Source: Sepiola atlantica
Taxonomy: Eukaryota > Mollusca > Cephalopoda > Sepiida > Sepiolidae
Assembly (NCBI GenBank): GCA_963556195.1
Contig: CAUVYP010001208.1
Span: 2,728,001-2,792,000 of the forward strand
Direction of reading: 5' to 3'
Length of the DNA: 64,000 nucleotides
Shown here piece after piece: positions 22,591 to 37,284 of the stretch; positions within the stretch are counted from its first letter, which is position 1, and every line of letters starts with the position of its first letter. The position numbers were made by a program, and so were the translations under genes. The notes under the pieces were generated by a model. The model made no database searches, was not told the DNA's origin, and worked only from the letters and a program-made list of their open reading frames with translations.

Positions 22591-23706
22591 TTAGCGCGTT
22601 TTAAAGTTGATATCGCTTTTGTTTATAACTTCCACATTTATTCGAATTGTGCAACGAAACTTTGCACAGATTAGCGGAGTCACATTTTCTACTGAAGTAC
22701 CAAGTTTCAGAAGTGCAGCTCTTGTACTGCCGGAGATATGTCGATACAAACTGAATACGCAAAACATCAACAAAATTTAGCGCGTTTTAAAGTTGATATC
22801 GCTTTTGTTTATAACTTCCACATTTATTCGAATTGTGCTACGAAACTTTGCAGACAGTCGCGGATAGGCCTTATCTACTGAAGTACCAAGTTTCAGAAGT
22901 GCAGCTCTTGTACTGCCGGAGATATGTCGATACAAACTGAATACGCAAAACATCAACAAAATTTAGCGCGTTTTAAAGTTGATATCGCTTTTGTTTATAA
23001 CTTCCACATTTATTCGAATTGTGCAACGAAACTTTGCACAGATTAGCGGAGTCACATTTTCTACTGAAGTACCAAGTTTCAGAAGTGCAGCTCTTGTACT
23101 GCCGGAGATATGTCGATACAAACTGAATACGCAAAACATCAACAAAATTTAGCCCGTTTTAAAGTTGATATCGCTTTTGTTTATAACTTCCACATTTATT
23201 CGAATTGTGCAACGAAACTTTGCAGACAGTCGCGGAGGCACATTTACTACTGAAGTACCAAGTTTCAGAAGTGCAGCTCTTGTACTGCCGGAGATATGTC
23301 GATACAAACTGAATACGCAAAACATCAACAAAATTTAGCGCGTTTTAAAGTTGATATCGCTTTTGTTTATAACTTCCACATTTATTCGAATTGTGCAACG
23401 AAACTTTGCACAGATTAGCGGAGTCACATGTTCTACTGAAGTACCAAGTTTCAGAAGTGCAGCTCTTGTACTGCCGGAGATATGTCGATACAAACTGAAT
23501 ACGCAAAACATCGACAAAATTTAGCGCGTTTTAAAGTTGATATCGCTTTTGTTTATAACTTCCACATTTATTCGAATTGTGCAACGAAACTTTGCACAGA
23601 TTAGCGGAGTCACATTTTCTACTGAAGTACCAAGTTTCAGAAGTGCAGCTCTTGTACTGCCGGAGATATGTCGATACAAACTGAATACGCAAAACATCAA
23701 CAAAAT
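22591..23706. repeat. Block E copy 2 (6 monomers of a 7-monomer period)
   Basis: Copy of 21289-22404, shifted by 1302 bp and very nearly identical. The visible difference is CAACGAAAC here against CAAAGAAAC in the ENVPP monomer of copy 1. This points to a recent duplication or gene conversion. Confidence 0.92.
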
Positions 23707-25194
23707 TTAGTGCGATTTAAAGTTGATATCGCTTTTGTTTATAACTTCACCATTCTTTAGAATTGTGCAACGAAACTTTGCAGAGATAAGCGGAGTCACA
23801 TGCTCTACTGAAGTACCAAGTTTCAGAAGTGCAGCTCTTGTACTGCCGGAGATATGTCGATACAAACTGAATACGCAAAACATCGACAAAATTTAGCGCT
23901 TTTTAAAGTTGATATCGCTTTTGTTTATAACTTCCACATTTATTTGAATTGCGCAACGAAACTTTGCACAGATTAGCGGAGTCACATGTTCTACTGAAGT
24001 ACCAAGTTTCAGAAGTGCAGCTCTTGTACTGCCGGAGATATGTCGATACAAACTGAATACGCAAAACATCGACAAAATTCAGCGCGTTTTAAAGTTGATA
24101 TCGCTTTTGTTTATAACTTCCACATTTATTCGAATTGTGCAACGAAACTTTGCACATATTAGCGGAGTCACATTTTCTACTGAAGTACCAAGTTTCAGAA
24201 GTGCAGCTCTTGTACTGCCGGAGATATGTCGATACAAACTGAATACGCAAAACATCAACAAAATTTAGCGCGTTTTAAAGTTGATATCGCTTTTGTTTAT
24301 AACTTCCACATTTATTCGAATTGTGCAACGAAACTTTGCAGACAGTCGCGGATAGGCCTTATCTACTGAAGTACCAAGTTTCAGAAGTGCAGCTCTTGTA
24401 CTGCCGGAGATATGTCGATACAAACTGAATACGCAAAACATCGACAAAATTTAGCGCGTTTTAAAGTTGATATCGCTTTTGTTTATAACTTCCACATTTA
24501 TTCGAATTGTGCAACGAAACTTTGCACAGATTAGCGGAGTCACATTTTCTACTGAAGTACCAAGTTTCAGAAGTGCAGCTCTTGTACTGCCGGAGATATG
24601 TCGATACAAACTGAATACGCAAAACATCAACAAAATTTAGCGCGTTTTAAAGTTGATATCGCTTTTGTTTATAACTTCCACATTTATTCGAATTGTGCAA
24701 CGAAACTTTGCAGACAGTCGCGGAGACACATGTTCTACTGAAGTACCAAGTTTCAGAAGTGCAGCTCTTGTACTGCCGGAGATAGGTCGATACAAACTGA
24801 ATACGCAAAACATCAACAAAATTTAGCGCGTTTTAAAGTTGATATCGCTTTTGTTTATAACTTCCACATTTATTCGAATTGTGCAACGAAACTTTGCACA
24901 GATTAGCGGAGTCACATGTTCTACTGAAGTACCAAGTTTCAGAAGTGCAGCTCTTGTACTGCCGGAGATATGTCGATACAAACTGAATACGCAAACTATC
25001 AACAAAATTTAGTGCGATTTAAAGTTGATATCGCTTTTGTTTATAACTTCACCATTCTTTAGAATTGTGCAACGAAACTTTGCAGAGATAAGCGGAGTCA
25101 CATGCTCTTCTGAAGTACCAAGTTTCAGAAGTGCAGCTCTTTTACTGCCGGAGATATGTCGATACAAACTGAATACGCAAAACATCGACAAAAT

Positions 25195-28100
25195 TTAGCG
25201 CGTTTTAAAGTTGATATCGCTTTTGTTTATAACTTCCACATTTATTCGAATTGTGCAACGAAACTTTGCACAGATTAGCGGAGTCACATTTTCTACTGAA
25301 GTACTAAGTTTCAGAAGTGCAGCTCTTGTACTGCCGGAGATATGTCGATACAAACTAAATACGCAAAACATCGACAAAATTTAGCGCGTTTTAAAGTTGA
25401 TATCGCTTTTGTTTATAACTTCCACATTTATTCGAATTGTGCAACGAAACTTTGCACAGATTAGCGGAGTCACATTTTCTACTGAAGTACCAAGTTTCAG
25501 AAGTGCAGCTCTTGTACTGCCGGAGATATGTCGATACAAACTGAATACGCAAAACATCAACAAAATTTAGCGCGTTTTAAAGTTGATATCGCTTTTGTTT
25601 ATAACTTCCAGATTTATTCGAATTGTGCAACGAAACTTTGCACAGATTAGCGGAGTCACATTTTCTACTGAAGTACCAAGTTTCAGAAGTGCAGCTCTTG
25701 TACTGCCGGAAATATGTCGATACAAACTGAATACGCAAAACATCAACAAAATTTAGCCCGTTTTAAAGTTGATATCGCTTTTGTTTATAACTTCCACATT
25801 TATTCGAATTGTGCAACGAAACTTTGCAGACAGTCGCGGAGGCACATTTTCTACTGAAGTACCAAGTTTCAGAAGTGCAGCTCTTGTACTGCCGGAGATA
25901 TGTCGATACAAACTGAATACGCAAAACATCAACAAAATTTAGCGCGTTTTAAAGTTGATATCGCTTTTGTTTATAACTTCCACATTTATTCGAATTGTGC
26001 AACGAAACTTTGCAGACAGTCGCGGATAGGCCTTATCTACTGAAGTACCAAGTTTCAGAAGTGCAGCTCTTGTACTGCCGGAGATATGTCAATACAAACT
26101 GAATACGCAAAACATCAACAAAATTTAGCGCGTTTTAAAGTTGATATCGCTTTTGTTTATAACTTCCACATTTATTCGAATTGTGCAACGAAACTTTGCA
26201 CAGATTAGCGGAGTCACATTTTCTACTGAAGTACCAAGTTTCAGAAGTGCAGCTCTTGTACTGCCGGAGATATGTCGATACAAACTGAATACGCAAAACA
26301 TCAACAAAATTTAGCCCGTTTTAAAGTTGATATCGCTTTTGTTTATAACTTCCACATTTATTCGAATTGTGCAACGAAACTTTGCAGACAGTCGCGGAGA
26401 CACATGTTCTACTGAAGTACCAAGTTTCAGAAGTGCAGCTCTTGTACTGCCGGAGATATGTCGATACAAACTGAATACGCAAAACATCAACAAAATTTAG
26501 CGCGTTTTAAAGTTGATATCGCTTTTGTTTATAACTTCCACATTTATTCGAATTGTGCAACGAAACTTTGCACAGATTAGCTGAGTCACATTTTCTACTG
26601 AAGTACTAAGTTTCAGAAGTGGAGCTCTTGTACTGCCGGAGATATGTCGATACAAACTGAATACGCAAAACATCGACAAAATTTAGCGCGTTTTAAAATT
26701 GATATCGCTTTTGTTTATAACTTCCACATTTATTCGAATTGTGCAACGAAACTTTGCACAGATTAGCGGAGTCACATGTTCTACTGAAGTACCAAGTTTC
26801 AGAAGTGCAGCTCTTGTACTGCCGGAAATATGTCGATACAAACTGAATACGCAAAACATCAACAAAATTTAGCGCGTTTTAAAGTTGATATCGCTTTTGT
26901 TTATAACTTCCACATTTATTCGAATTGTGCAACGAAACTTTGCACAGATAAGCGGAGTCACATGTTCTACTGAAGTACCAAGTCTCAGAAGTGCAGCTCT
27001 TGTACTGCCGCAGATATGTCGATACAAACTGAATACGCAAAACATCGACAAAATTTAGCGCGTTTTAAAGTTGATATCGCTTTTGTTTATAACTTCCACA
27101 TTTATTCGAATTGTGCAACGAAACTTTGCACAGATTAGCGGAGTCACATGTTCTACTGAAGTACCAAGTTTCAGAAGTGCAGCTCTTGTACTGCCGGAGA
27201 TATGTCGATACAAACTGAATACGCAAAACATCAACAAAATTTAGCGCGTTTTAAAGTTGATATCGCTTTTGTTTATAACTTCCACATTTATTCGAATTGT
27301 GCAACGAAACTTTGCACAGATTAGCGGAGTCACATGTTCTACTGAAGTACCAAGTCTCAGAAGTGCAGCTCTTGTACTGCCGGAGATATGTCGATACAAA
27401 CTGAATACGCAAACTATCAACAAAATTTAGTGCGATTTAAAGTTGATATCGCTTTTGTTTATAACTTCACCATTCTTTAGAATTGTGCAAGGAAACTTTG
27501 CAGAGATAAGCGGAGTCACATGCTCTACTGAAGTACCAAGTTTCAGAAGTGCAGCTCTTTTACTGCCGGAGATATGTCGATACAAACTGAATACGCAAAA
27601 CATCGACAAAATTTAGCGCGTTTTAAAGTTGATATCGCTTTTGTTTATAACTTCCACATTTATTCGAATTGTGCAACGAAACTTTGCACAGATTAGCGGA
27701 GTCACATTTTCTACTGAAGTACTAAGTTTCAGAAGTGCAGCTCTTGTACTGCCGGAGATATGTCGATACAAACTGAATACGCAAAACATCGACAAAATTT
27801 AGCGCGTTTTAAAGTTGATATCGCTTTTGTTTATAACTTCCACATTTATTCGAATTGTGCAACGAAACTTTGCACAGATTAGCGGAGTCACATTTTCTAC
27901 TGAAGTACCAAGTTTCAGAAGTGCAGCTCTTGTACTGCCGGAGATATGTCGATACAAACTGAATACGCAAAACATCAACAAAATTTAGCGCGTTTTAAAG
28001 TTGATATCGCTTTTGTTTATAACTTCCACATTTATTCGAATTGTGCAACGAAACTTTGCAGACAGTCGCGGATAGGCCTTATCTACTGAAGTACCAAGTT

Positions 28101-28728
28101 TCAGAAGTGCAGCTCTTGTACTGCCGGAGATATGTCAATACAAACTGAATACGCAAAACATCAACAAAATTTAGCGCGTTTTAAAGTTGATATCGCTTTT
28201 GTTTATAACTTCCACATTTATTCGAATTGTGCAACGAAACTTTGCACAGATTAGCGGAGTCACATTTTCTACTGAAGTACCAAGTTTCAGAAGTGCAGCT
28301 CTTGTACTGCCGGAGATATGTCGATACAAACTGAATACGCAAAACATCAACAAAATTTAGCCCGTTTTAAAGTTGATATCGCTTTTGTTTATAACTTCCA
28401 CATTTATTCGAATTGTGCAACGAAACTTTGCAGACAGTCGCGGAGACACATGTTCTACTAAAGTACCAAGTTTCAGAAGTGCAGCTCTTGTACTGCCGGA
28501 GATATGTCGATACAAACTGAATACGCAAAACATCAACAAAATTTAGCGCGTTTTAAAGTTGATATCGCTTTTGTTTATAACTTCCACATTTATTCGAATT
28601 CTGCAACGAAACTTTGCACAGATTAGCGGAGTCACATTTTCTACTGAAGTACTAAGTTTCAGAAGTGCAGCTCTTGTACTGCCGGAGATATGTCGATACA
28701 AACTGAATACGCAAAACATCGACAAAAT
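25195..28728. repeat. 20-monomer higher-order repeat, copy 1
   Basis: The order is S, ENV, ENV, ENVPP, DKAY(GTCAATAC), ENV, EHVS, S, EHV, EHV(AAGTCTCAG), EHV, EHV(AAGTCTCAG, ACTATC), F, S, ENV, DKAY(GTCAATAC), ENV, EHVS, and S with GAATTC. Each is matched 3720 bp later in 28915-32448. An EcoRI site GAATTC at 28596-28601, made by a single G to C change, marks the end of the unit. Confidence 0.92.
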
Positions 28729-28914
28729 TTAGCGCGTTTTAAAGTTGATATCGCTTTTGTTTATAACTTCCACATTTATTCGAATTGTGCAACCAAACTT
28801 TGCACAGATTAGCGGAGTCACATTTTCTACTGAAGTACTAAGTTTCAGAAGTGCAGCTCTTGTACTGCCGGAGATATGTCGATACAAACTAAATACGCAA
28901 AACATCGACAAAAT

Positions 28915-31900
28915 TTAGCGCGTTTTAAAGTTGATATCGCTTTTGTTTATAACTTCCACATTTATTCGAATTGTGCAACGAAACTTTGCACAGATTAGCG
29001 GAGTCACATTTTCTACTGAAGTACTAAGTTTCAGAAGTGCAGCTCTTGTACTGCCGGAGATATGTCGATACAAACTAAATACGCAAAACATCGACAAAAT
29101 TTAGCGCGTTTTAAAGTTGATATTGCTTTTGTTTATAACTTCCACATTTATTCGAATTGTGCAACGAAACTTTGCACAGATTAGCGGAGTCACATTTTCT
29201 ACTGAAGTACCAAGTTTCAGAAGTGCAGCTCTTGTACTGCCGGAGATATGTCGATACAAACTGAATACGCAAAACATCAACAAAATTTAGCGCGTTTTAA
29301 AGTTGATATCGCTTTTGTTTATAACTTCCACATTTATTCGAATTGTGCAACGAAACTTTGCACAGATTAGCGGAGTCACATTTTCTACTGAAGTACAAAG
29401 TTTCAGAAGTGCAGCTCTTGTACTGCCGGAGATATGTCGATACAAACTGAATACGCAAAACATCAACAAAATTTAGCCCGTTTTAAAGTTGATATCGCTT
29501 TTGTTTATAACTTCCACATTTATTCGAATTGTGCAACGAAACTTTGCAGACAGTCGCGGAGGCACATTTTCTACTGAAGTACCAAGTTTCAGAAGTGCAG
29601 CTCTTGTACTGCCGGAGATATGTCGATACAAACTGAATACGCAAAACATCAACAAAATTTAGCGCGTTTTAAAGTTGATATCGCTTTTGTTTATAACTTC
29701 CACATTTATTCGAATTGTGCAACGAAACTTTGCAGACAGTCGCGGATAGGCCTTATCTACTGAAGTACCAAGTTTCAGAAGTGCAGCTCTTGTACTGCCG
29801 GAGATATGTCAATACAAACTGAATACGCAAAACATCAACAAAATTTAGCGCGTTTTAAAGTTGATATCGCTTTTGTTTATAACTTCCACATTTATTCGAA
29901 TTGTGCAACGAAACTTTGCACAGATTAGCGGAGTCACATTTTCTACTGAAGTACCAAGTTTCAGAAGTGCAGCTCTTGTACTGCCGGAGATATGTCGATA
30001 CAAACTGAATACGCAAAACATCAACAAAATTTAGCCCGTTTTAAAGTTGATATCGCTTTTGTTTATAACTTCCACATTTATTCGAATTGTGCAACGAAAC
30101 TTTGCAGACAGTCGCGGAGACACATGTTCTACTGAAGTACCAAGTTTCAGAAGTGCAGCTCTTGTACTGCCGGAGATATGTCGATACAAACTGAATACGC
30201 AAAACATCAACAAAATTTAGCGCGTTTTAAAGTTGATATCGCTTTTGTTTATAACTTCCACATTTATTCGAATTGTGCAACGAAACTTTGCACAGATTAG
30301 CGGAGTCACATTTTCTACTGAAGTACTAAGTTTCAGAAGTGCAGCTCTTGTACTGCCGGAGATATGTCGATACAAACTGAATACGCAAAACATCGACAAA
30401 ATTTAGCGCGTTTTAAAGTTAATATCGCTTTTGTTTATAACTTCCACATTTATTCGAATTGTGCAACGAAACTTTGCACAGATTAGCGGAGTCACATGTT
30501 CTACTGAAGTACCAAGTTTCAGAAGTGCAGCTCTTGTACTGCCGGAAATATGTCGATACAAACTGAATACGCAAAACATCAACAAAATTTAGCGCGTTTT
30601 AAAGTTGATATCGCTTTTGTTTATAACTTCCACATTTATTCGAATTGTGCAACGAAACTTTGCACAGATTAGCGGAGTCACATGTTCTACTGAAGTACCA
30701 AGTCTCAGAAGTGCAGCTCTTGTACTGCCGGAGATATGTCGATACAAACTGAATACGCAAAACATCGACAAAATTTAGCGCGTTTTAAAGTTTATATCGC
30801 TTTTGTTTATAACTTCCACATTTATTCGAATTGTGCAACGAAACTTTGCACAGATTAGCGGAGTCACATGTTCTACTGAAGTACCAAGTTTCAGAAGTGC
30901 AGCTCTTGTACTGCCGGAAATATGTCGATACAAACTGAATACGCAAAACATCAACAAAATTTAGCGCGTTTTAAAGTTGATATCGCTTTTGTTTATAACT
31001 TCCACATTTATTCGAATTGTGCAACGAAACTTTGCACAGATTAGCGGAGTCACATGTTCTACTGAAGTACCAAGTCTCAGAAGTGCAGCTCTTGTACTGC
31101 CGAAGATATGTCGATACAAACTGAATACGCAAACTATCAACAAAATTTAGTGCGATTTAAAGTTGATATCGCTTTTGTTTATAACTTCACCATTCTTTAG
31201 AATTGTGCAACGAAACTTTGCAGAGATAAGCGGAGTCACATGCTCTACTGAAGTACCAAGTTTCAGAAGTGCAGCTCTTTTACTGCCGGAGATATGTCGA
31301 TACAAACTGAATACGCAAAACATCGACAAAATTTAGCGCGTTTTAAAGTTGATATCGCTTTTGTTTATAACTTCCACATTTATTCGAATTGTGCAACGAA
31401 ACTTTGCACAGATTAGCGGAGTCACATTTTCTACTGAAGTACTAAGTTTCAGAAGTGCAGCTCTTGTACTGCCGGAGATAAGTCGATACAAACTGAATAC
31501 GCAAAACATCGACAAAATTTAGCGCGTTTTAAAGTTGATATCGCTTTTGTTTATAACTTCCACATTTATTCGAATTGTGCAACGAAACTTTGCACAGATT
31601 AGCGGAGTCACATTTTCTACTGAAGTACCAAGTTTCAGAAGTGCAGCTCTTGTACTGCCGGAGATATGTCGATACAAACTGAATACGCAAAACATCAACA
31701 AAATTTAGCGCGTTTTAAAGTTGATATCGCTTTTGTTTATAACTTCCACATTTATTCGAATTGTGCAACGAAACTTTGCAGACAGTCGCGGATAGGCCTT
31801 ATCTACTGAAGTACCAAGTTTCAGAAGTGCAGCTCTTGTACTGCCGGAGATATGTCAATACAAACTGAATACGCAAAACATCAACAAAATTTAGCGCGTT

Positions 31901-32448
31901 TTAAAGTTGATATCGCTTTTGTTTATAACTTCCACATTTATTCGAATTGTGCAACGAAACTTTGCACAGATTAGCGGAGTCACATTTTCTACTGAAGTAC
32001 CAAGTTTCAGAAGTGCAGCTCTTGTACTGCCGGAGATATGTCGATACAAACTGAATACGCAAAACATCAACAAAATTTAGCCCGTTTTAAAGTTGATATC
32101 GCTTTTGTTTATAACTTCCACATTTATTCGAATTGTGCAACGAAACTTTGCAGACAGTCGCGGAGACACATGTTCTACTGAAGTACCAAGTTTCAGAAGT
32201 GCAGCTCTTGTACTGCCGGAGATATGTCGATACAAACTGAATACGCAAAACATCAACAAAATTTAGCGCGTTTTAAAGTTGATATCGCTTTTGTTTATAA
32301 CTTCCACATTTATTCGAATTCTGCAACGAAACTTTGCACAGATTAGCGGAGTCACATTTTCTACTGAAGTACTAAGTTTCAGAAGTGCAGCTCTTGTACT
32401 GCCGGAGATATGTCGATACAAACTGAATACGCAAAACATCGACAAAAT
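28915..32448. repeat. 20-monomer higher-order repeat, copy 2
   Basis: Same class order as 25195-28728 at an exact 3720-bp offset. Its EcoRI marker is at 32316-32321. Private changes include AATATCGC near 30421, GTTTATATCGC near 30790, CCGAAGATATG near 31102 and GATAAGTCG near 31488. An extra S monomer (28729-28914) lies between the two copies. Confidence 0.92.
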
Positions 32449-34122
32449 TTAGCGCGTTTTAAAGTTGATATCGCTTTTGTTTATAACTTCCACATTTATT
32501 CGAATTGTGCAACGAAACTTTGCACAGATAAGCGGAGTCACATGTTCTACTGAAGTACCAAGTTTCAGAAGTGCAGCTCTTGTACTGCCGGAAATATGTC
32601 GATACAAACTGAATACGCAAAACATCAACAAAATTTAGCGCGTTTTAAAGTTGATATCGCTTTTGTTTATAACTTCCACATTTATTCGAATTGTGCAACG
32701 AAACTTTGCACAGATTAGCGGAGTCACATGTTCTACTGAAGTACCAAGTCTCAGAAGTGCAGCTCTTGTACTGCCGGAGATATGTCGATACAAACTGAAT
32801 ACGCAAACTATCAACAAAATTTAGTGCGATTTAAAGTTGATATCGCTTTTGTTTATAACTTCACCATTCTTTAGAATTGTGCAACGAAACTTTGCAGAGA
32901 TAAGCGGAGTCACATGCTCTACTGAAGTACCAAGTTTCAGAAGTGCAGCTCTTTTACTGCCGGAGATATGTCGATACAAACTGAATACGCAAAACATCGA
33001 CAAAATTTAGCGCGTTTTAAAGTTGATATCGCTTTTGTTTATAACTTCCACATTTATTCGAATTGTGCAACGAAACTTTGCACAGATTAGCGGAGTCACA
33101 TTTTCTACTGAAGTACTAAGTTTCAGAAGTGCAGCTCTTGTACTGCCGGAGATATGTCGATACAAACTGAATACGCAAAACATCGACAAAATTTAGCGCG
33201 TTTTAAAGTTGATATCGCTTTTGTTTATAACTTCCACATTTATTCGAATTGTGCAACGAAACTTTGCAGACAGTCGCGGAGGCACATTTTCTACTGAAGT
33301 ACCAAGTTTCAGAAGTGCAGCTCTTGTACTGCCGGAGATATGTCGATACAAACTGAATACGCAAAACATCAACAAAATTTAGCGCGTTTTAAAGTTGATA
33401 TCGCTTTTGTTTATAACTTCCACATTTATTCGAATTGTGCAACGAAACTTTGCAGACAGTCGCGGATAGGCCTTATCTACTGAAGTACCAAGTTTCAGAA
33501 GTGCAGCTCTTGTACTGCCGGAGATATGTCAATACAAACTGAATACGCAAAACATCGACAAAATTTAGCGCGTTTTAAAGTTGATATCGCTTTTGTTTAT
33601 AACTTCCACATTTATTCGAATTGTGTAATGACCCTTTGCACAGATTAGCGGAGTCCCATGTTCTACTGAAGTACCAAGTTTCAGAAGTGCAGCTCTTGTA
33701 CTGCCGGAGATATGTCGATACAAACTGAATACGCAAAACATCAACAAAATTTAGCGCGTTTTAAAGTTGATATCGCTTTTGTTTATAACTTCCACATTTA
33801 TTCGAATTGTGCAACGAAACTTTGCACAGATTAGCGGAGTCACATGTTCTACTGAAGTACGAAGTCTCAGAAGTGCAGCTCTTGTACTGCCGGAGATATG
33901 TCGATACAAACTGAATACGCAAAACATCGACAAAATTTAGCGCGTTTTAAAGTTGATATCGCTTTTGTTTATAACTTCCACATTTATTCGAATTGTGCAA
34001 CGAAACTTTGCACAGATTAGCGGAGTCACATTTTCTACTGAAGTACTAAGGTTCAGAAGTGCAGCTCTTGTACTGCCGGAGATATGTCGATACAAACTGA
34101 ATACGCAAAACATCGACAAAAT
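31705..34122. repeat. Block H copy 1 (13 monomers), overlapping the 20-monomer repeat
   Basis: The order is DKAY(GTCAATAC), ENV, EHVS, S(GAATTC), EHV, EHV(AAGTCTCAG, ACTATC), F, S, ENVPP, DKAY(GTCAATAC), the hypermutated monomer at 33565, EHV with GTACGAAGTCTC, and S with AAGGTTCAG. It recurs 3720 bp downstream at 35425-37842. The first four monomers also complete the previous repeat, so a third copy of the 3720-bp period begins here. Confidence 0.92.
33565..33750. repeat. Hypermutated monomer, copy 1
   Basis: The stretch normally reading GTGCAACGAAACTTTGCA is GTGTAATGACCCTTTGCA here, and GTCACATG is GTCCCATG. Five clustered substitutions remove the left arm of the inverted repeat and the CENP-B-box-like TTTCGTTG on the minus strand. 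The same changes recur at 37285 and 39331, so they arose once and were then copied. Confidence 0.93.
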
Positions 34123-34866
34123 TTAGCGCGTTTTAAAGTTGATATCGCTTTTGTTTATAACTTCCACATTTATTCGAATTGTGCAACGAAACTTTGCACA
34201 GATTAGCGGAGTCACATTTTCTACTGAAGTACTAAGGTACAGAAGTGCAGCTCTTGTACTGCCGGAGATATGTCGATACAAACTGAATACGCAAAACATC
34301 GACAAAATTTAGCGCGTTTTAAAGTTGATATCGCTTTTGTTTATAACTTCCACATTTATTCGAATTGTGCAACGAAACTTTGCACAGATTAGCGGAGTCA
34401 CATTTTCTACTGAAGTACCAAGTTTCAGAAGTGCAGCTCTTGTACTGCCGGAGATATGTCGATACAAACTGAATACGCAAAACATCAACAAAATTTAGCG
34501 CGTTTTAAAGTTGATATCGCTTTTGTTTATAACTTCCACATTTATTCGAATTGTGCAACGAAACTTTGCAGACAGTCGCGGAGACACATGTTCTACTGAA
34601 GTACCAAGTTTCAGAAGTGCAGCTCTTGTACTGCCGGAGATATGTCGATACAAACTGAATACGCAAAACATCAACAAAATTTAGCGCGTTTTAAAGTTGA
34701 TATCGCTTTTGTTTATAACTTCCACATTTATTCGAATTGTGCAACGAAACTTTGCACAGATTAGCGGAGTCACATGTTCTACTGAAGTACCAAGTTTCAG
34801 AAGTGCAGCTCTTGTACTGCCGGAGATATGTCGATACAAACTCAATACGCAAAACATCGACAAAAT

Positions 34867-35051
34867 TTAGCGAGTTTTAAAGTTGATATCGCTTTTGTTT
34901 ATAACTTCCACATTTATTCGAATTGTGCAACGAAACTTTGCACAGATTAGCGGAGTCACATTTTCTACTGAAGTACCAAGTTTCAGAAGTGCAGCTCTTG
35001 TACTGCCGGAGATATGTCGATACAAACTGAATACGACAACATCAACAAAAT
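34867..35051. repeat. 185-bp monomer
   Basis: The right end reads ATACGACAACATC instead of ATACGCAAAACATC, a net loss of one base. It is preceded by a monomer ending in CATCGAC and starts with TTAGCGAG. It is followed by an EKAY monomer. Confidence 0.92.
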
Positions 35052-35237
35052 TTAGCGCGTTTTAAAGTTGATATCGCTTTTGTTTATAACTTCCACATTT
35101 ATTCGAATTGTGCAACGAAACTTTGCAGACAGTCGCGGATAGGCCTTTTCTACTGAAGTACCAAGTTTCAGAAGTGCAGCTCTTTTACTGCCGGAGATAT
35201 GTCGATACAAACTGAATACGCAAAACATCAACAAAAT

Positions 35238-35424
35238 TTAGCGCGTTTTAAAGTTGATATCGCTTTTGTTTATAACTTCCACATTTATTCGAATTGTGCA
35301 ACGAAACTTTGCACAGATTAGCGGATTAACATTTTACTACTGAAGTACCAAGTTTCAGAAGTGCAGCTCTTGTACTGCCGGAGATATGTCGATACAAACT
35401 GAATACGCAAAACATCAACAAAAT
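35238..35424. repeat. 187-bp monomer
   Basis: It carries GGATTAACATTTTACTACTG, one base longer than the normal form. It restores the 186-bp register lost in the 185-bp monomer two units earlier. Confidence 0.92.
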
Positions 35425-35610
35425 TTAGCCCGTTTTAAAGTTGATATCGCTTTTGTTTATAACTTCCACATTTATTCGAATTGTGCAACGAAACTTTGCA
35501 GACAGTCGCGGATAGGCCTTATCTACTGAAGTACCAAGTTTCAGAAGTGCAGCTCTTGTACTGCCGGAGATATGTCAATACAAACTGAATACGCAAAACA
35601 TCAACAAAAT
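35425..35610. repeat. Chimeric monomer, ENVPP left end with DKAY(GTCAATAC) remainder
   Basis: The left end TTAGCCCG is typical of EHVS, GHVS and ENVPP copies, while every other DKAY(GTCAATAC) monomer starts TTAGCGCG. After the equivalent 187-bp monomer at 38772 there are two monomers, ENVPP (TTAGCCCG) then DKAY(GTCAATAC). Here they appear fused into one, consistent with loss of one unit by unequal exchange. Confidence 0.72.
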
Positions 35611-37284
35611 TTAGCGCGTTTTAAAGTTGATATCGCTTTTGTTTATAACTTCCACATTTATTCGAATTGTGCAACGAAACTTTGCACAGATTAGCGGAGT
35701 CACATTTTCTACTGAAGTACCAAGTTTCAGAAGTGCAGCTCTTGTACTGCCGGAGATATGTCGATACAAACTGAATACGCAAAACATCAACAAAATTTAG
35801 CCCGTTTTAAAGTTGATATCGCTTTTGTTTATAACTTCCACATTTATTCGAATTGTGCAACGAAACTTTGCAGACAGTCGCGGAGACACATGTTCTACTG
35901 AAGTACCAAGTTTCAGAAGTGCAGCTCTTGTACTGCCGGAGATATGTCGATACAAACTGAATACGCAAAACATCAACAAAATTTAGCGCGTTTTAAAGTT
36001 GATATCGCTTTTGTTTATAACTTCCACATTTATTCGAATTCTGCAACGAAACTTTGCACAGATTAGCGGAGTCACATTTTCTACTGAAGTACTAAGTTTC
36101 AGAAGTGCAGCTCTTGTACTGCCGGAGATATGTCGATACAAACTGAATACGCAAAACATCGACAAAATTTAGCGCGTTTTAAAGTTGATATCGCTTTTGT
36201 TTATAACTTCCACATTTATTCGAATTGTGCAACGAAACTTTGCACAGATAAGCGGAGTCACATGTTCTACTGAAGTACCAAGTTTCAGAAGTGCAGCTCT
36301 TGTACTGCCGGAAATATGTCGATACAAACTGAATACGCAAAACATCAACAAAATTTAGCGCGTTTTAAAGTTGATATCGCTTTTGTTTATAACTTCCACA
36401 TTTATTCGAATTGTGCAACGAAACTTTGCACAGATTAGCGGAGTCACATGTTCTACTGAAGTACCAAGTCTCAGAAGTGCAGCTCTTGTACTGCCGGAGA
36501 TATGTCGATACAAACTGAATACGCAAACTATCAACAAAATTTAGTGCGATTTAAAGTTGATATCGCTTTTGTTTATAACTTCACCATTCTTTAGAATTGT
36601 GCAACGAAACTTTGCAGAGATAAGCGGAGTCACATGCTCTACTGAAGTACCAAGTTTCAGAAGTGCAGCTCTTTTACTGCCGGAGATATGTCGATACAAA
36701 CTGAATACGCAAAACATCGACAAAATTTAGCGCGTTTTAAAGTTGATATCGCTTTTGTTTATAACTTCCACATTTATTCGAATTGTGCAACGAAACTTTG
36801 CACAGATTAGCGGAGTCACATTTTCTACTGAAGTACTAAGTTTCAGAAGTGCAGCTCTTGTACTGCCGGAGATATGTCGATACAAACTGAATACGCAAAA
36901 CATCGACAAAATTTAGCGCGTTTTAAAGTTGATATCGCTTTTGTTTATAACTTCCACATTTATTCGAATTGTGCAACGAAACTTTGCAGACAGTCGCGGA
37001 GGCACATTTTCTACTGAAGTACCAAGTTTCAGAAGTGCAGCTCTTGTACTGCCGGAGATATGTCGATACAAACTGAATACGCAAAACATCAACAAAATTT
37101 AGCGCGTTTTAAAGTTGATATCGCTTTTGTTTATAACTTCCACATTTATTCGAATTGTGCAACGAAACTTTGCAGACAGTCGCGGATAGGCCTTATCTAC
37201 TGAAGTACCAAGTTTCAGAAGTGCAGCTCTTGTACTGCCGGAGATATGTCAATACAAACTGAATACGCAAAACATCGACAAAAT

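Larger units (their letters stand above)
34309..35424. repeat. Block G copy 1 (6 monomers with balanced indels)
   Basis: The order is ENV, EHVS, EHV with ACTCAATACG, ENV of 185 bp, EKAY, and a 187-bp monomer. It recurs at 37843-38958 (offset 3534). The -1 and +1 length changes cancel, so the block stays a whole multiple of 186 bp. A further S monomer with AAGGTACAG (34123-34308) precedes it here but is missing before copy 2. Confidence 0.92.
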